From: Panonychus citri
Taxonomy: Eukaryota > Arthropoda > Arachnida > Trombidiformes > Tetranychidae
Assembly (NCBI RefSeq): GCF_014898815.1
Contig: NW_026515546.1
Coordinates: 3,605,001 to 3,669,000, forward strand
Reading direction: 5' to 3'
DNA: 64,000 bases
Shown: piece by piece, positions 52,952-64,000 of the stretch
How the letters are laid out: the number at the start of each line of letters is the position of its first letter
How positions within the stretch are numbered: position 1 is the stretch's first letter
Notes under the pieces: generated by a model
What the model was told of the DNA's origin: nothing
The model's input: only the letters and a program-made list of their open reading frames with translations
The model's database searches: none
Position numbers and translations under genes: made by a program

Positions 52952-54452
52952 CATAAAACCCAAAATTGACCAGAAACCGCAACAACTTTGCTTTTTTATG
53001 ATCTAATCGTGAGTCTAAATTTTACCTCGACCCTCAGGGCATATTAACGTGCTAAAGGTCACATCCGTTTCTATGTAATATCTGTTGATGTTGTATGTCT
53101 TTGTATTTACATAGATTTCTAGATTTCATTTAAACTTGATTGTTGGCTGTTATTGATTAACAATCAACCTTATATTTGGGTCAATAGTTTATTATTATCA
53201 TCATGTTGGCTTGTAATCAACAATATTGCTGCTCATCTTTTTTTTAATTATTGTTGCTAAGTGTTGACTATCAATCAACAATCAGCTGCTCTGGTTAATT
53301 GTTTGAAAATTGAATTAAATCAAATTTCAAGTAGAGTTGAGATTCATCTAGCCGAGCAATTTAAATTCAAAGTTATCAGCTGACTTTTTCTTACAAGATA
53401 ACAATTAGTTAATAATTAAGTTAAACATATCCAAATGATGTCTTATTGTGATCCTAATTGTTGTTAATTGAATTTAATTTCAAGTTTAAATGGTAATCGT
53501 ATCCATGGTTAACTAATTTATCATCTTTAATCAATACAATCAGTTTACAGATTTGATTTTCCTGTTAATTTCCTACCAATCAATTAGTAAATTGACCATT
53601 TAATTACTAATTGCAATTAAGTTATAAAAAAACCTAGTTAATAGTTGGTTAATAATCATCAGATTGATAATATTTAACATTTAAAAAAGTTAATCATTAA
53701 TTGTTGTTATCTTAGTGATAATCGTTTACTTAATGATTAAGTCAGATTTTAATTACAATTAAAGTTGATCATTTCTACTGATTAATTTGTTGGTTATAAT
53801 TGAAGAAAATTTTATTATTATTTATATTTAATTATCAAAGAAACTTTTGATAAGTTTCCTATTCTTATTAATTCCTTTTGATTATCCTCATCAATAAGTT
53901 TAATTGTTGTTGATTAAAAGATTTGATTATAAGCAGATTAACTTTCAACTTTTCCAGAAATTGAAATAATTAAATTGCCATCATGATAAGACAATTAAGA
54001 TTGTATTTACTGAAACTTTAATTCAATTGATAACAAATTCAATTGGTCAAGCGTCCAGTTCATCTCATGCAAATGAATCATCATCTGTCCAGTTTCAAGG
54101 TGCTGATATTAAGTATGGGAAAAAAACATGATCAGATTTACATTAATTTCCTGATTACTTGATGACCCAAACAATTTACCGTTAGATTTACCTGAAAACC
54201 GGAAAACTTTCACTAATCCTTTTTCATGATAATCGCGTTCATTTGTTAGTGTAATTGTTTATCATAATGATCATCATAATGTTCATTATGCTAATCAAAG
54301 GGGATGATTGAATTAAACTGTTTCCATTTAACTGTAATCAGTAAACAATCAACTTGAATCGCAATTAGTTAAATAACATCATTTTTTTATCGAAAATTTT
54401 TTCTTAATATTTCCTCATCTTCTTAAGATGATGAGGATGATAATAACAAGGT

Positions 54453-54477
54453 AGAGAGAGAGAGAGAGAGAGAGAGA
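54453..54477. repeat. (GA)n microsatellite
   Basis: GA array of about 25 bases. Confidence 0.95.
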
Positions 54478-56593
54478 AACCTTTCCAAAGCTAAATACAA
54501 GAGTAATTAGTGATAGTGATTAGCATTATTAGTTAAATTAGTAGTTAATATTATATATGAACCTTAATTGTTTACAATCTGCTAAATCATTTGCAAGGTA
54601 AATTAAGTTAATCAGTTCTCTTTTTTTATTCTTGTTTAGTTAATTGTTAGTCAAGGTAAGATGATGATTATAACCTTGTCTAATCAATCAGTTTACAGTT
54701 TGATTGTTGAAATAGAAATAAGTTAATTTAATATTTAAATGTGGAGAAAAGTTAATTAATTAACTATCATCGTCATTTATATATATAAATCTAATTTTAA
54801 TTTTCAGCAATTAACTTTTAACCAATTTACAATTTAATCGCTGCCTCTTGATGATGATAATAATCAAGGTAATCAGTTGATTAATTTGATTCCTTTCAAT
54901 CACAAGGCTTTAATTTTTTTTTTCCTTCTTTTAACTTAATTGTTGTTAATTTTCATTGATCAACAAAATCAACGCAATCAAATCAAGTTAACATTTCAAT
55001 CAAATGATGAAGATTAAGATTTTGGTTGTTATATTAAATTTTTTTAATTGTTTCAAATTGGATGAATTTACAATTTGTTATCAAACCAAAATCAGAAAAG
55101 TTAATCAAGTGAATGATTAAGTTGATTAACAAGAAAAGGTAACAACAATCAATTACAAGTAATACAATTAAAGTTTGATTTGCTGTTAACAAAACGGCAA
55201 CAATTAATCAATAGGTAGTTGTTGTTACCCTTGAAATAATTACATCTCTCACCTTAATTAAAACCCAATAAATGAGAATCAAATTAAATTGTTATTCAAC
55301 TGAATTAAATTGTTGTTGAAACAGTTAATCAAGAAAATGACCAAAAAATTTTTCAATATACAAAAAAAAACATTGGACAAAATTAAATTAACCTTAAAAA
55401 CCATTTCCTACTTAATGATAATCATCATTAACAAGCAACAATCAAATCAATTGAATTGTAAACAACTAAACTACTACTGCCAAATAATATAACAACAATC
55501 ATTAAAAATGATTTGCAAACACAAATCAAACAATTTTAAACAGTAACAATTAAATTAAACTCGCCGTTGGCAGTAATTGTAATTTGAAAATTATCATCAT
55601 CATGATAATGATTATGTTGATACAACAAGAAGACTTGAAAAAAAAACCTTGAAGGTAATCAAGTTTTTCAATTGCTTTTTTCATGCTTATTTAACTTTGA
55701 TGCTTTTTCACCCAAGACTACAGTCATTACCATCACCACCACCGCCAACACTACAACAACACTTACCTCATCATCAGTAAAACTTTCATTATCATCATCA
55801 TCATCATCATCATCCTCATCATTGGATTGCAATTACTTTGTAGCAGCAGCAGCAAAAAAAACCGTTACTTTTAAACGGATTTTGGTTTTTGTCTTGTCGT
55901 CAATCATATTGAGTTTCATTGAGAAAGTTGAAAAATTGTAAATTGTCAATCTGATTAATTTTAATCATCTTCTTGTATTATATTGACTTGTTAACACTAA
56001 GGGAATGGCTTTTGATAATCTATTGTCATTAATACAGTTGATGTTAATCATGATTCTAATCAAATGTCTCATTGTCATTTAAAAGCAACAGGGTAACCCT
56101 AAGGTGGGTAAAAGTTTGACGGTAAAAGGTGGTTGGTCTTGGGTTGAAGTGTTTAGTTGTATTGGTTCAGTGAATTTAGTCAATGAGTGAAAATTTAACA
56201 ATTATAATCATTTATCATCATTTTAATAGAAAAACTTTTTTACTATCTATTGATGTTAATGTTGCACGATGTATTTACTAAACTGTATTGTTACATTGAT
56301 TGTGCTTAGGTGCCAACATCGTAATATAAATTATCACAACAATCGAGAGGATAATCAAAAAAAATGATAATATCTTATTATTATTACAATCGCAATGGGT
56401 TCAGGAATCATTATGAAAAAAAAATACGTTACCGTTTATTTTGTTTATTATTGAATAGGTTTTGAGGTGATGAGGATGAGGATGAGGATGATGGATGAGG
56501 TTTATGAGGATAAACATTGTCACCTCTTAAAGTCAAGTAACGTACTGACCTCAAGACTCGTTTGGGCTACTTCTTGTTCATCATCCGCATCCT

Positions 56594-56594
56594 T

Positions 56595-56627
<33 letters not shown>
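56594..56627. repeat. (ATC)n microsatellite
   Basis: About eleven ATC units; the serine-rich frame across them is a repeat artefact. Confidence 0.9.
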
Positions 56628-56628
<1 letters not shown>

Positions 56629-58666
56629 ATTTATCTTTTGTCTTCTCTTTCTTTTCTTACCTGTCAAAGTCATTTATGGATAACTCCCTTAGCTGAGTGT
56701 GTGTGAGTGTTTTTATTTGTGTTTCTATGATGAGGATGAGGATGGAGATGAAGAGGATGATGAGGATGATGAAAGTGTTTCAAAAAACTTTATCCTCCCA
56801 AATTGTTGGCACCTTAACACTGTTACAATTTCAACAATCAATGAGCTCCAATTAACTAATTTATTATTATATCTTCGAGAAGTGATTATCAAATTGGGAC
56901 AAAGGTGTAACTAAATTAACCAACAATCAATTGTAGCCATCAGGCTTATGATCAACAATCATTACTCATTATCATCAACTGATACAACATTTCAATTTGG
57001 TTAATCACTTTTTTTTTTACTTGATTAAAGTTGATTAGTTTTTTTTTCCTTCTCGTTACTTTAATATAAAGTAAATTGTTTTTATTAATTGTTAAGAATA
57101 ATGTTTTTAATAATGATTAATCATCCTACTAATACAATTTGAATTAATTTGGTTTGACAGTAAATCAATTTAATTTTTTTTACCATTCAAATTTCCGTTT
57201 ACAATTAACTATTCACAATCAATTATCATTATTGTTATTAATATATGGTCATTGGTTTTGTCTTAATTTGATTGTGGTCAATCACGATCAATGATTAAAT
57301 CCTCCCAACAATTGTAATTATTTTTAAATCAATTACAATCAATACAGCAAAAAAAGACTGATTAGTTTTACCATTAATTGATTTGGTTTATTGGAAACTA
57401 CAATTTGGTTAATTTTAATTGGGTTAAATTGTTTGTGAATAATCAACTTTGATTGTATTTGTAACTTGAGGTTAAAGTTGATAATATTTTTTACTCCATC
57501 TCATAATTAATTAACTAATCCAGTTCAGTTAATTTAGTTTAATTAACTGTTACGATAACAAATGAAAATGATTCACATGAAACAAAAAAAATACTCAAAT
57601 TAAACATCAATTTTTTTGCTACATTATCAAAACTGGTCAGTTAATTATGATATTGTTAAATAGCCCGAGGGCAAATTGAATAACTGTCAACCAGGAAGAC
57701 GATGAAGATGATACCAATTAATATGATGAAATTGTTTATAATTAATCAAGTTAATCAATTTAATTGTAATGGTAAACAATTAACTCTGTCTAGACTGTTA
57801 ATTGTGATACAGAAAAGTTAATCCTGATTACTGATCATCAGGTTAGGGTCAGTTGTTAATTTGATTATTAATTATTGACAATTACACTGACCAAATGTTT
57901 ATAACTGATTAAAGATACAGAGTCAACAATTGGATTGATTAACTTTTACCATTTGATTGAGTTAATGATAATGTTTAACTTTTTGTTTGTACAATTTGGT
58001 GAAAATCAAGTTAATTTAGTTAACTCTGCCATCCAAACGGTCAAGAGTGACCATTAACAAGCCAACAAAAAAATGGACAATCATTTTCACCAGTTATTAT
58101 AACCTAACAATCAATTTTAGTTATTATAACAATTATTGTTATTAATCAATGGGTAACATGTAATTGTCCTAATGTGATTATTGACCAATGGTCAGCAATG
58201 AGTAAAATCAAATGTTGAGTTGATAACATTTATGATGATAATTATTTCCAATGGTCAATTTTGTAGGCAAGGGTCAAGAATAAGGCTTAATTGTTAGAAG
58301 GAAAAATTGTTATGAAGTAACAATTAAAGTTCATAGGTGAAAATATCTTTTGATAACAACAGACAGAAAGCGAAAGGTCATCAAAAGGTGATGTTTGTTG
58401 AGATCTGAAGGTTCATCATTATCTTAAAGGAGACAAAGATGAAGATGATGAGGATGATAAAGGTGAAAAAGGGAAACCTCTTCAAGGTCGCCCAGTAATT
58501 TGGGCCTAGGAGAAAAGGTAAGAAGACCAAGAAGCCGTTTTCCAGGTAGCAGCTCAAGAGACACATTAGTAAGATGCTCAGGATGATGAAGATGAAGATG
58601 AGGATGAAGAGTGAGCTTGATAATTATACAGTTTCGAGAGAAACAAAAATAGGTAGGAAGATGTGA

Positions 58667-58876
58667 AGACTACACTTTGAAGATGATAAAATTGATGATG
58701 ATTCTTTGGATGATACTACAACAAAGGTAACAGCAAAATCATCATCATCATCATCTTCTTCAAGTACAACCAGAAGCAGAGGTTCAGGTAAAAATAAAGC
58801 CTCAAGGTATCATCACATTGCAAAGATAACCAACCAAGAAATAAGAAAGAGACTTAAAAACATACAACAAATATAA
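58667..58876 (+). other. coding-like open segment without start codon
   Basis: Open for 69 codons between TGA and TAA with no ATG. It reads from an acidic start (FEDDKIDDDSLDD) through a serine run from TCA repeats into TTRSRGSGKNKASRYHHIAK and ITNQEIRKRLKNIQQI. The last 30 residues are not repeat-derived and look like a basic, possibly helical segment. No good splice acceptor precedes it. Three further short frames with protein-like content overlap at 58,400-58,610. It could be an exon of an unknown gene, a decayed gene or chance. Confidence 0.2.
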
Positions 58877-61800
58877 AGAAAGAAAAGTTTTAGGTCATCT
58901 TCAAATTATAATGATGATAATGATGATGAAGATGAGGATGAGGATGAGCGTACAAAATGATTACCTTTGATATTCAACGAAAGTAGATAAAAAAACTCAG
59001 GTAAGATTAGATTACCAAAGGTATTATAACATTTACGACATTGGACTATCTTAAAAATGGAAAATGTTTTTATCTTTTCAACGAAAATCTCTTGACCGTT
59101 TCTCGCTATTCATCTGGTGGTCAGTTTGACCCAATAGAGAATCAAGTCTAATGGTCATTTTGTCTTTCCTCTTCCTTTTCATCTTCTTATCATCATCATC
59201 TCTTCTCTCTCTCTCTCTCTAATGTGTCTCTGTTAATCTATCCTGTTAATCAATTTAACTGCTCATTTAACTAATAACTTAATGATAATCATTTACATCC
59301 CAAGGTTTTAACTTTGTTTGCATCTTAATCCTGTTTCCTCAAACCAATTCAATTATCAACAAATTAACTAATTAACTAATATTATATCCTCATGATAGTA
59401 AACAATTTAAAACTAATCATCATAAATTATTTGTCACAATTGATTAAAATTATCATTAAATTAACAATGACAAGGTTAAATTGTTGACTTTATTTACACA
59501 TTTACATTTGTATTATAATTGTTTTGTTTTTATTAATTTTCCAAAGACTAATTGTAATTTGAATCGTAATTGATTGTTAACAATCAATTTACACAATTCA
59601 GTTATTTATTTTCTCTGTTAATTTGATAATCTAATTGTAACATCATATTACTTTCAGTTAATTAAATGTGATGATTAAATTCAATCAGTAGCACAATTAA
59701 AATTTATGTTACTTGATATTCAAAGAGTTTATTTTATCAAGGATAATTTAATGTAAACAACAATTAAAGTTGATTCTAAATTGTTACTAATTGTTTTAAG
59801 GATTAAGATGATGATTAGCAATATTTACTTTCCGGGTTAATTGTCAATCAATAATTTGCGAGTTTGGATTAACTTTTCTAGTTGAATTTTCTCAATTGAT
59901 TATACAATTGTAATACAAAAATAAGTTTTCTTTTTGTTAGAAAATCAAATTTGATGATTGATGGGGCACAATTAGTATTAATAGTAATTAAATCCTAAAG
60001 TTAATTGTGATGTTGAAAGATGAGAAAAAGTTTCAATAATGACAAGTTTATCATCCATTGAGCTTTTAAATGGATAAGTAATCTTGCTAATCACAATTAA
60101 AGAGCAACAATTTAAATGGAAAATATAAGAAAAAAAAATTCCATCGATTTCAGATATCGAAATCGTAATTAGACTTTGATATCGATATGCTTTTCTTTCA
60201 CTCGAACTACATCTCCATCTTTGTGACACAAGGATGAAGATGATGACAACGATGATCTTCATCACTCATACACCTCTCTCTCTCTCTCCTTATCATCATG
60301 ATGATAAATTGAAATAGTTAAGTCACTTGGAAATATTATATTTGAGATTAAAATTGTTTCCATGTAAGTTTTTTTATCTTAGCTTCAAGTATCATCTCTG
60401 GTCAAGGAAGTGAAGTTAAGGGAGAGTGAGAATAAGTGAGTGAGAGAGAGATGACAATCAGGAAGACGATCGAGAGAGTGAGATGAAAAAATCTGAAGAT
60501 TAAAGAATTACCATTAATCCTGTTAGATGATTGATCCTTTTTCACATTGAGCTAACACCTAAATCCATATTGCTTTTCAAACGTTTATCTACAAGAAGAA
60601 GATCTATCTTCTCATTTTTCTCTCTCTCTTCATCATCATTCTTAGAATTAAGAGTCTCTTGATTATCTTCTTCATCACTCATAATTCTGGTTTTCCTGAA
60701 GTTCAGGCATAAAAGGAATAAAGAATACCATGAAAAAAGTGAGAAGAAAAAAAGTTTTTCAGAAAATTCCGAGAAAGAGCAAAAAATATGACAAGATACA
60801 AGTTTTTCTCTTTCTTTTTCATCATTATCTTAAATGAATTTTCATCTTCATCATCATCATCATCATCATGAGCTACACCATATCCACCCTAAAAGAAATA
60901 ACAATTCTCGGTGTCAAATCCTCCAAATCTAATCTCCACCTTGAGTCTTTATTCATTTCATCTTAAAATAGTAAAGTGAAAATTTCTCGTAGGATTAAAT
61001 TCATTTCATTTTCTGATTATCATGATAACGATCATCATCATAAGCCCACCATGATGTTTGATGATAATCACGATAGTAATGAGTGGGTCATATGTCATTT
61101 TAACCTAATTGAGTTTAATCTGGAGGCGAAAAGATTATCACCAATATTTATCCCCAAATTAAATCTAATCAACTTTAATCATCTTTTTTTTCATCTCCTT
61201 CGTTTGTGAAAGTAAAAGTTTCAACAAAACAGAATTCATTATGATTCCTTAATTGTTTACAATTTAATCAAAATATCTCATGATAATCATCATTACAATG
61301 ATGATTGAATTGTCTGGGCAAAGCAACTTTAAATTGTTACTGTTAACCTTTGATTAGTACATGATCATTAATCTGATCATTACTGTTGGATAGTTGATTA
61401 CAATTAGTAAATTGACCACCCAATCGATGTTGTTTACATGTTTAATGATTGATAATGATTAAAATTTTTACTCGATTAACTTAATCATTTTGGTAATGAT
61501 TGATAATGACTGATCAATAATCAAGGATTTACTAATCATTATCAATATTAGATAAACAATCAATATAAATATAAAATGAAAACAACAGTTGATTGTAAAT
61601 CTTTGCAAAAAGTTTGACAAACTTGATTGCAAAGTGTTAACCAATTGCAATTAGGAGTTTGATTAAATTATACTTTAGCCCAAAATTTAATTGTAACCCT
61701 TAATTATGTTGATGATTTGATTTTCACTTAAAGGTTGAGATTGAAACACCAAAGGTTATCGATCTTGAATCTAAATCATAATGAATTGACTTAAGTCCAG

Positions 61801-63188
61801 GTGAAATCGACATTGTCTTTCAATAGTAACCTTTATATACCTTTGATCATCATCATCATCATCAACTTTATCTTCATCATCATCTTAGGTGCCTTAAGCT
61901 TGTCTGCACGTAACGAGAGGCATTAAGATAATAAAGATGATGATGATGATGAAAAAAGTGAAAAATAAAAATAAATTAATTGCGAAAAGAAAATGAAAAT
62001 TATGAAACCCCCAGAGGCCCTTTTACCCTGAAGCCTTCCCACTGCCTCCCCATTTCCACCTCTTCTTCATCTTCATCCTCATCCTCATCCTCATCTTCTT
62101 CATCGCCATCATCATCTCCATCCTCATCCTCATCTTCATTATCTTAATCATCTTCACTTTTTAATCAATAACAACAAATTGTGGAAGTTGTTTTGACAAC
62201 GATTAAAACTTTCATTCATCTACTGTTACAATTATGAGTTGAAAATTGAAGCAAAAAATCACTTAATTGTTTCAAATTAACTAACAATCAATTTGGTGAT
62301 TCAATTTTTGCTTGATTTTGATTGTTACAATTAGATTTTGCCTTTGTAATAATAATCAACGATTGATGTTGATTATTGATCCATTAAAGTTGATTTATAT
62401 TAAAAGGTTTGGCTGAGAAAATGTAAATTTTTTTTCTGGAAAAAGGTTAAATTGTTACAACAATTAACTCAACAATCAATTAATTCAGGCTTGATTATTC
62501 AAACTATTATCTTAATCATTGATGGACAAGCCCAAGTAATCAGATTAAACATTCAAAGTGTAAATTTTTACTTGATTGTTTGATTTGCAATGAGAAAAGT
62601 TTTCCATTCAAAATGATTAATGATTAATTAAATTGTTTCGTTAACAAGAAAAAAAAAATGTAACACAATCAGTTTTTAAAAGTAATTAACTGTTAATTAA
62701 CTGTAATGATGTTGATCTAATTTCACTTCAACAATTAATATTCTCGGATAAGTGATAAACAAATCAAAGGTAACAATTAATTTCTGTTGATATTTTATAC
62801 AATAATATCATTCGTTTGATCACAATCAACAATCAAGAAGAAAAAATCAAGCCAAGTTAACCAACAATTAAGTTGAAAACAAAACTTTTAAAAAATCACA
62901 ATGATAATCATCATGACAATTAAATTTAATCATGTTAACTAAACCAAATCAAAATTAAGTTCAATCAACGAAACAAAAACTAAATAATATTTGGGCAACA
63001 ATCTGATTCTTAAAATTTAACTTGTAAAACTTAATCATATATTTCGTGATTATAACTAATTAACTGGTGTAATTTATAGTAACAATTTAGTTAGTTAATT
63101 ATTTACTTACAATTAACATTGGAAAATGATAAGAAAAGTAAAAAAGAAACAACAAAAACTAATAACCGAATCATTTTAATCTTTTCAT
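58877..63188. other. gene-poor AT-rich DNA
   Basis: No gene supported. A small CT run lies at 59.2 kb. DREF-like TATCGATA words occur at 60,180-60,187 next to a 95-codon minus-strand frame that I do not consider a proven gene. A GC-rich patch at 62,008-62,070 flanks a run of TCATCC/TCATCT hexamers. Confidence 0.45.
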
Positions 63189-63308
63189 TTACTCATCTGC
63201 ATCTTCATCTTCATCCTCATCCTCATCTTCAAGGTGATAGTCTAACTCAATAGGAAGTCTATGCTCATAAATATCATCCTCATCCTCATCTTCATCCCCA
63301 TCATTTAC
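63189..63308 (-). other. acidic coding-like segment, possible terminal exon
   Basis: Forty codons on the minus strand run from just after a TAG (also readable as a splice acceptor) to TAA. They read two Asp/Glu runs made by GATGAG repeats around a non-repetitive core IYEHRLPIELDYHLE. Acidic C-termini are common in nuclear proteins, but the pyrimidine tract of the would-be acceptor is poor and I recognise no family. Confidence 0.2.
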
Positions 63309-64000
63309 CTATTCATTTATATTTATATTAATATGCCAAAGGTAAGAATCTAATATATCATCATTTAAGTTTTTATCCTCATCCCACTTATCCATAATTA
63401 GGTTAATATTATCAATTTAGCTTCGTTACTTCAAATGAGATGGGTAAAAAAAACGAGTCTATGGTAATTAAAATGTCTAATAATTCATAGGGATAAGAAA
63501 GTGTTTATGTCTTACCTGTGGATTAAATCAACTCAAGATGAAACTTGAAACTTTGTATAAACTTTATTAATATTAACTCATGAATCTTGATAATAAATCA
63601 AATCAAATCTTTCCAAGTCTCATGATAATCATAATTTCAATAAATTCTGGTTTAAACTTTTTTTTTCATTCCATTTATTATATGAAACTTTTTAATTCAT
63701 CATGAAATTATCATGTTTATTTTGTAATTTTTGTTACCTTTTGATTTTGATGCTTCTGATTGGTCAGTGATGGGTGATGGTGATGATGATGGAGATGATG
63801 ATTAAATTATTGAGATTAATTTGAATAGTAGAATTGAAATGGTTTGATAATCAATTGATTGTATAAATCAACAATTTTTCACTTATTTAATGGATCAGAT
63901 TTTGAAATGATTTTTATTTTTCAATCTAACATTTAATTTATATCAGAAATTTGAATTGAAAAGTTTTGAATTGTGTTGAGTGATGAGGATGCTGATGATA
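63309..64000. other. AT-rich DNA at the right edge, nothing recognised
   Basis: No exon or RNA gene is recognised. Contains ATC/GAT runs and TTAATTG-type words. Confidence 0.4.

Larger units (their letters stand above)
45287..58380. other. gene-poor DNA, AT-rich with TTAATTG/CAATCA words from about 46.5 kb
   Basis: No gene supported. Up to about 46.5 kb the texture still resembles the left half, with CT and GA runs (45,711-45,735). Beyond that, long stretches consist of TTAATTG, GTTAAC, CAATCA and TTGATTG words with few dinucleotide arrays (exceptions at 52,919-52,949 and 54,453-54,477). ATC arrays persist, for example at 56,594-56,627. Confidence 0.5.

Noticed and set aside
55672..55941. 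89-codon Thr/Ser-rich plus-strand frame
   Set aside because: Mostly ACC, ACA and ATC repeat translation; the C-terminal hydrophobic part is short and unsupported.
59978..60265. 95-codon minus-strand frame with a signal-peptide-like start next to TATCGATA words
   Set aside because: The hydrophobic start comes from ATC repeats and the remainder has no recognisable motif; a small secreted protein cannot be excluded but is not supported.

Overview
The window is animal nuclear DNA. It is very AT-rich and packed with ATC/GAT trinucleotide and CT/GA dinucleotide microsatellites. It holds intron-containing genes with GT..AG introns, several of them short (87, 305, 418, 472 bases). The recognisable proteins are an arthropod-style Groucho and an Ig-less transmembrane (class 1) semaphorin. 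A small-genome arthropod, for example an acariform mite, is my best guess; that is inference, not proof. I see no tRNA, rRNA, transposase, reverse transcriptase or CRISPR array.

Layout. Positions 1-27,823 contain no exon I can defend, only microsatellites, palindromes and AT-rich filler. They are probably the 5' flank and/or a very long intron of groucho. The 3' end of groucho lies at 27,824-29,951 (+) as four exons covering the C-terminal WD40 propeller, followed by a 3' UTR with polyadenylation signals near 30,430-30,454. A TMEM220-like membrane protein gene follows in convergent orientation at 31,008-31,544 (-). Three near-identical CTCF-like sites (30,558-30,719) sit between the two convergent 3' ends. 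A complete class 1 semaphorin gene occupies 35,003-38,932 (-) in four exons (735 residues), with NRF1-like promoter sites about 320 bases upstream.

From 39.3 kb to the end the window is gene-poor. Weak coding-like islands appear at 44.95-45.29 kb (-), 58.4-58.9 kb (+), 62.0-62.13 kb (-) and 63.19-63.31 kb (-). From about 46.5 kb the texture shifts from CT/ATC microsatellites to DNA dense in TTAATTG/CAATCA words.

Most interesting observation: near the semaphorin C-terminus the gene carries an A_AAA_AAC heptamer in the exact frame of a -1 ribosomal slippery site, 19 codons before the stop. The -1 frame then stays open for 76 codons with a protein-like sequence. Programmed frameshifting, an alternative splice acceptor, or a one-base homopolymer error could each explain it. 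Second: the clustered CTCF-like sites between convergent genes. Third: a symmetric 21-base candidate microexon in semaphorin intron 1.

Functional links: Groucho is a nuclear co-repressor, the semaphorin is a cell-surface guidance cue, and the TMEM220-like protein is of unknown function. Nothing in the sequence suggests that they form one pathway.
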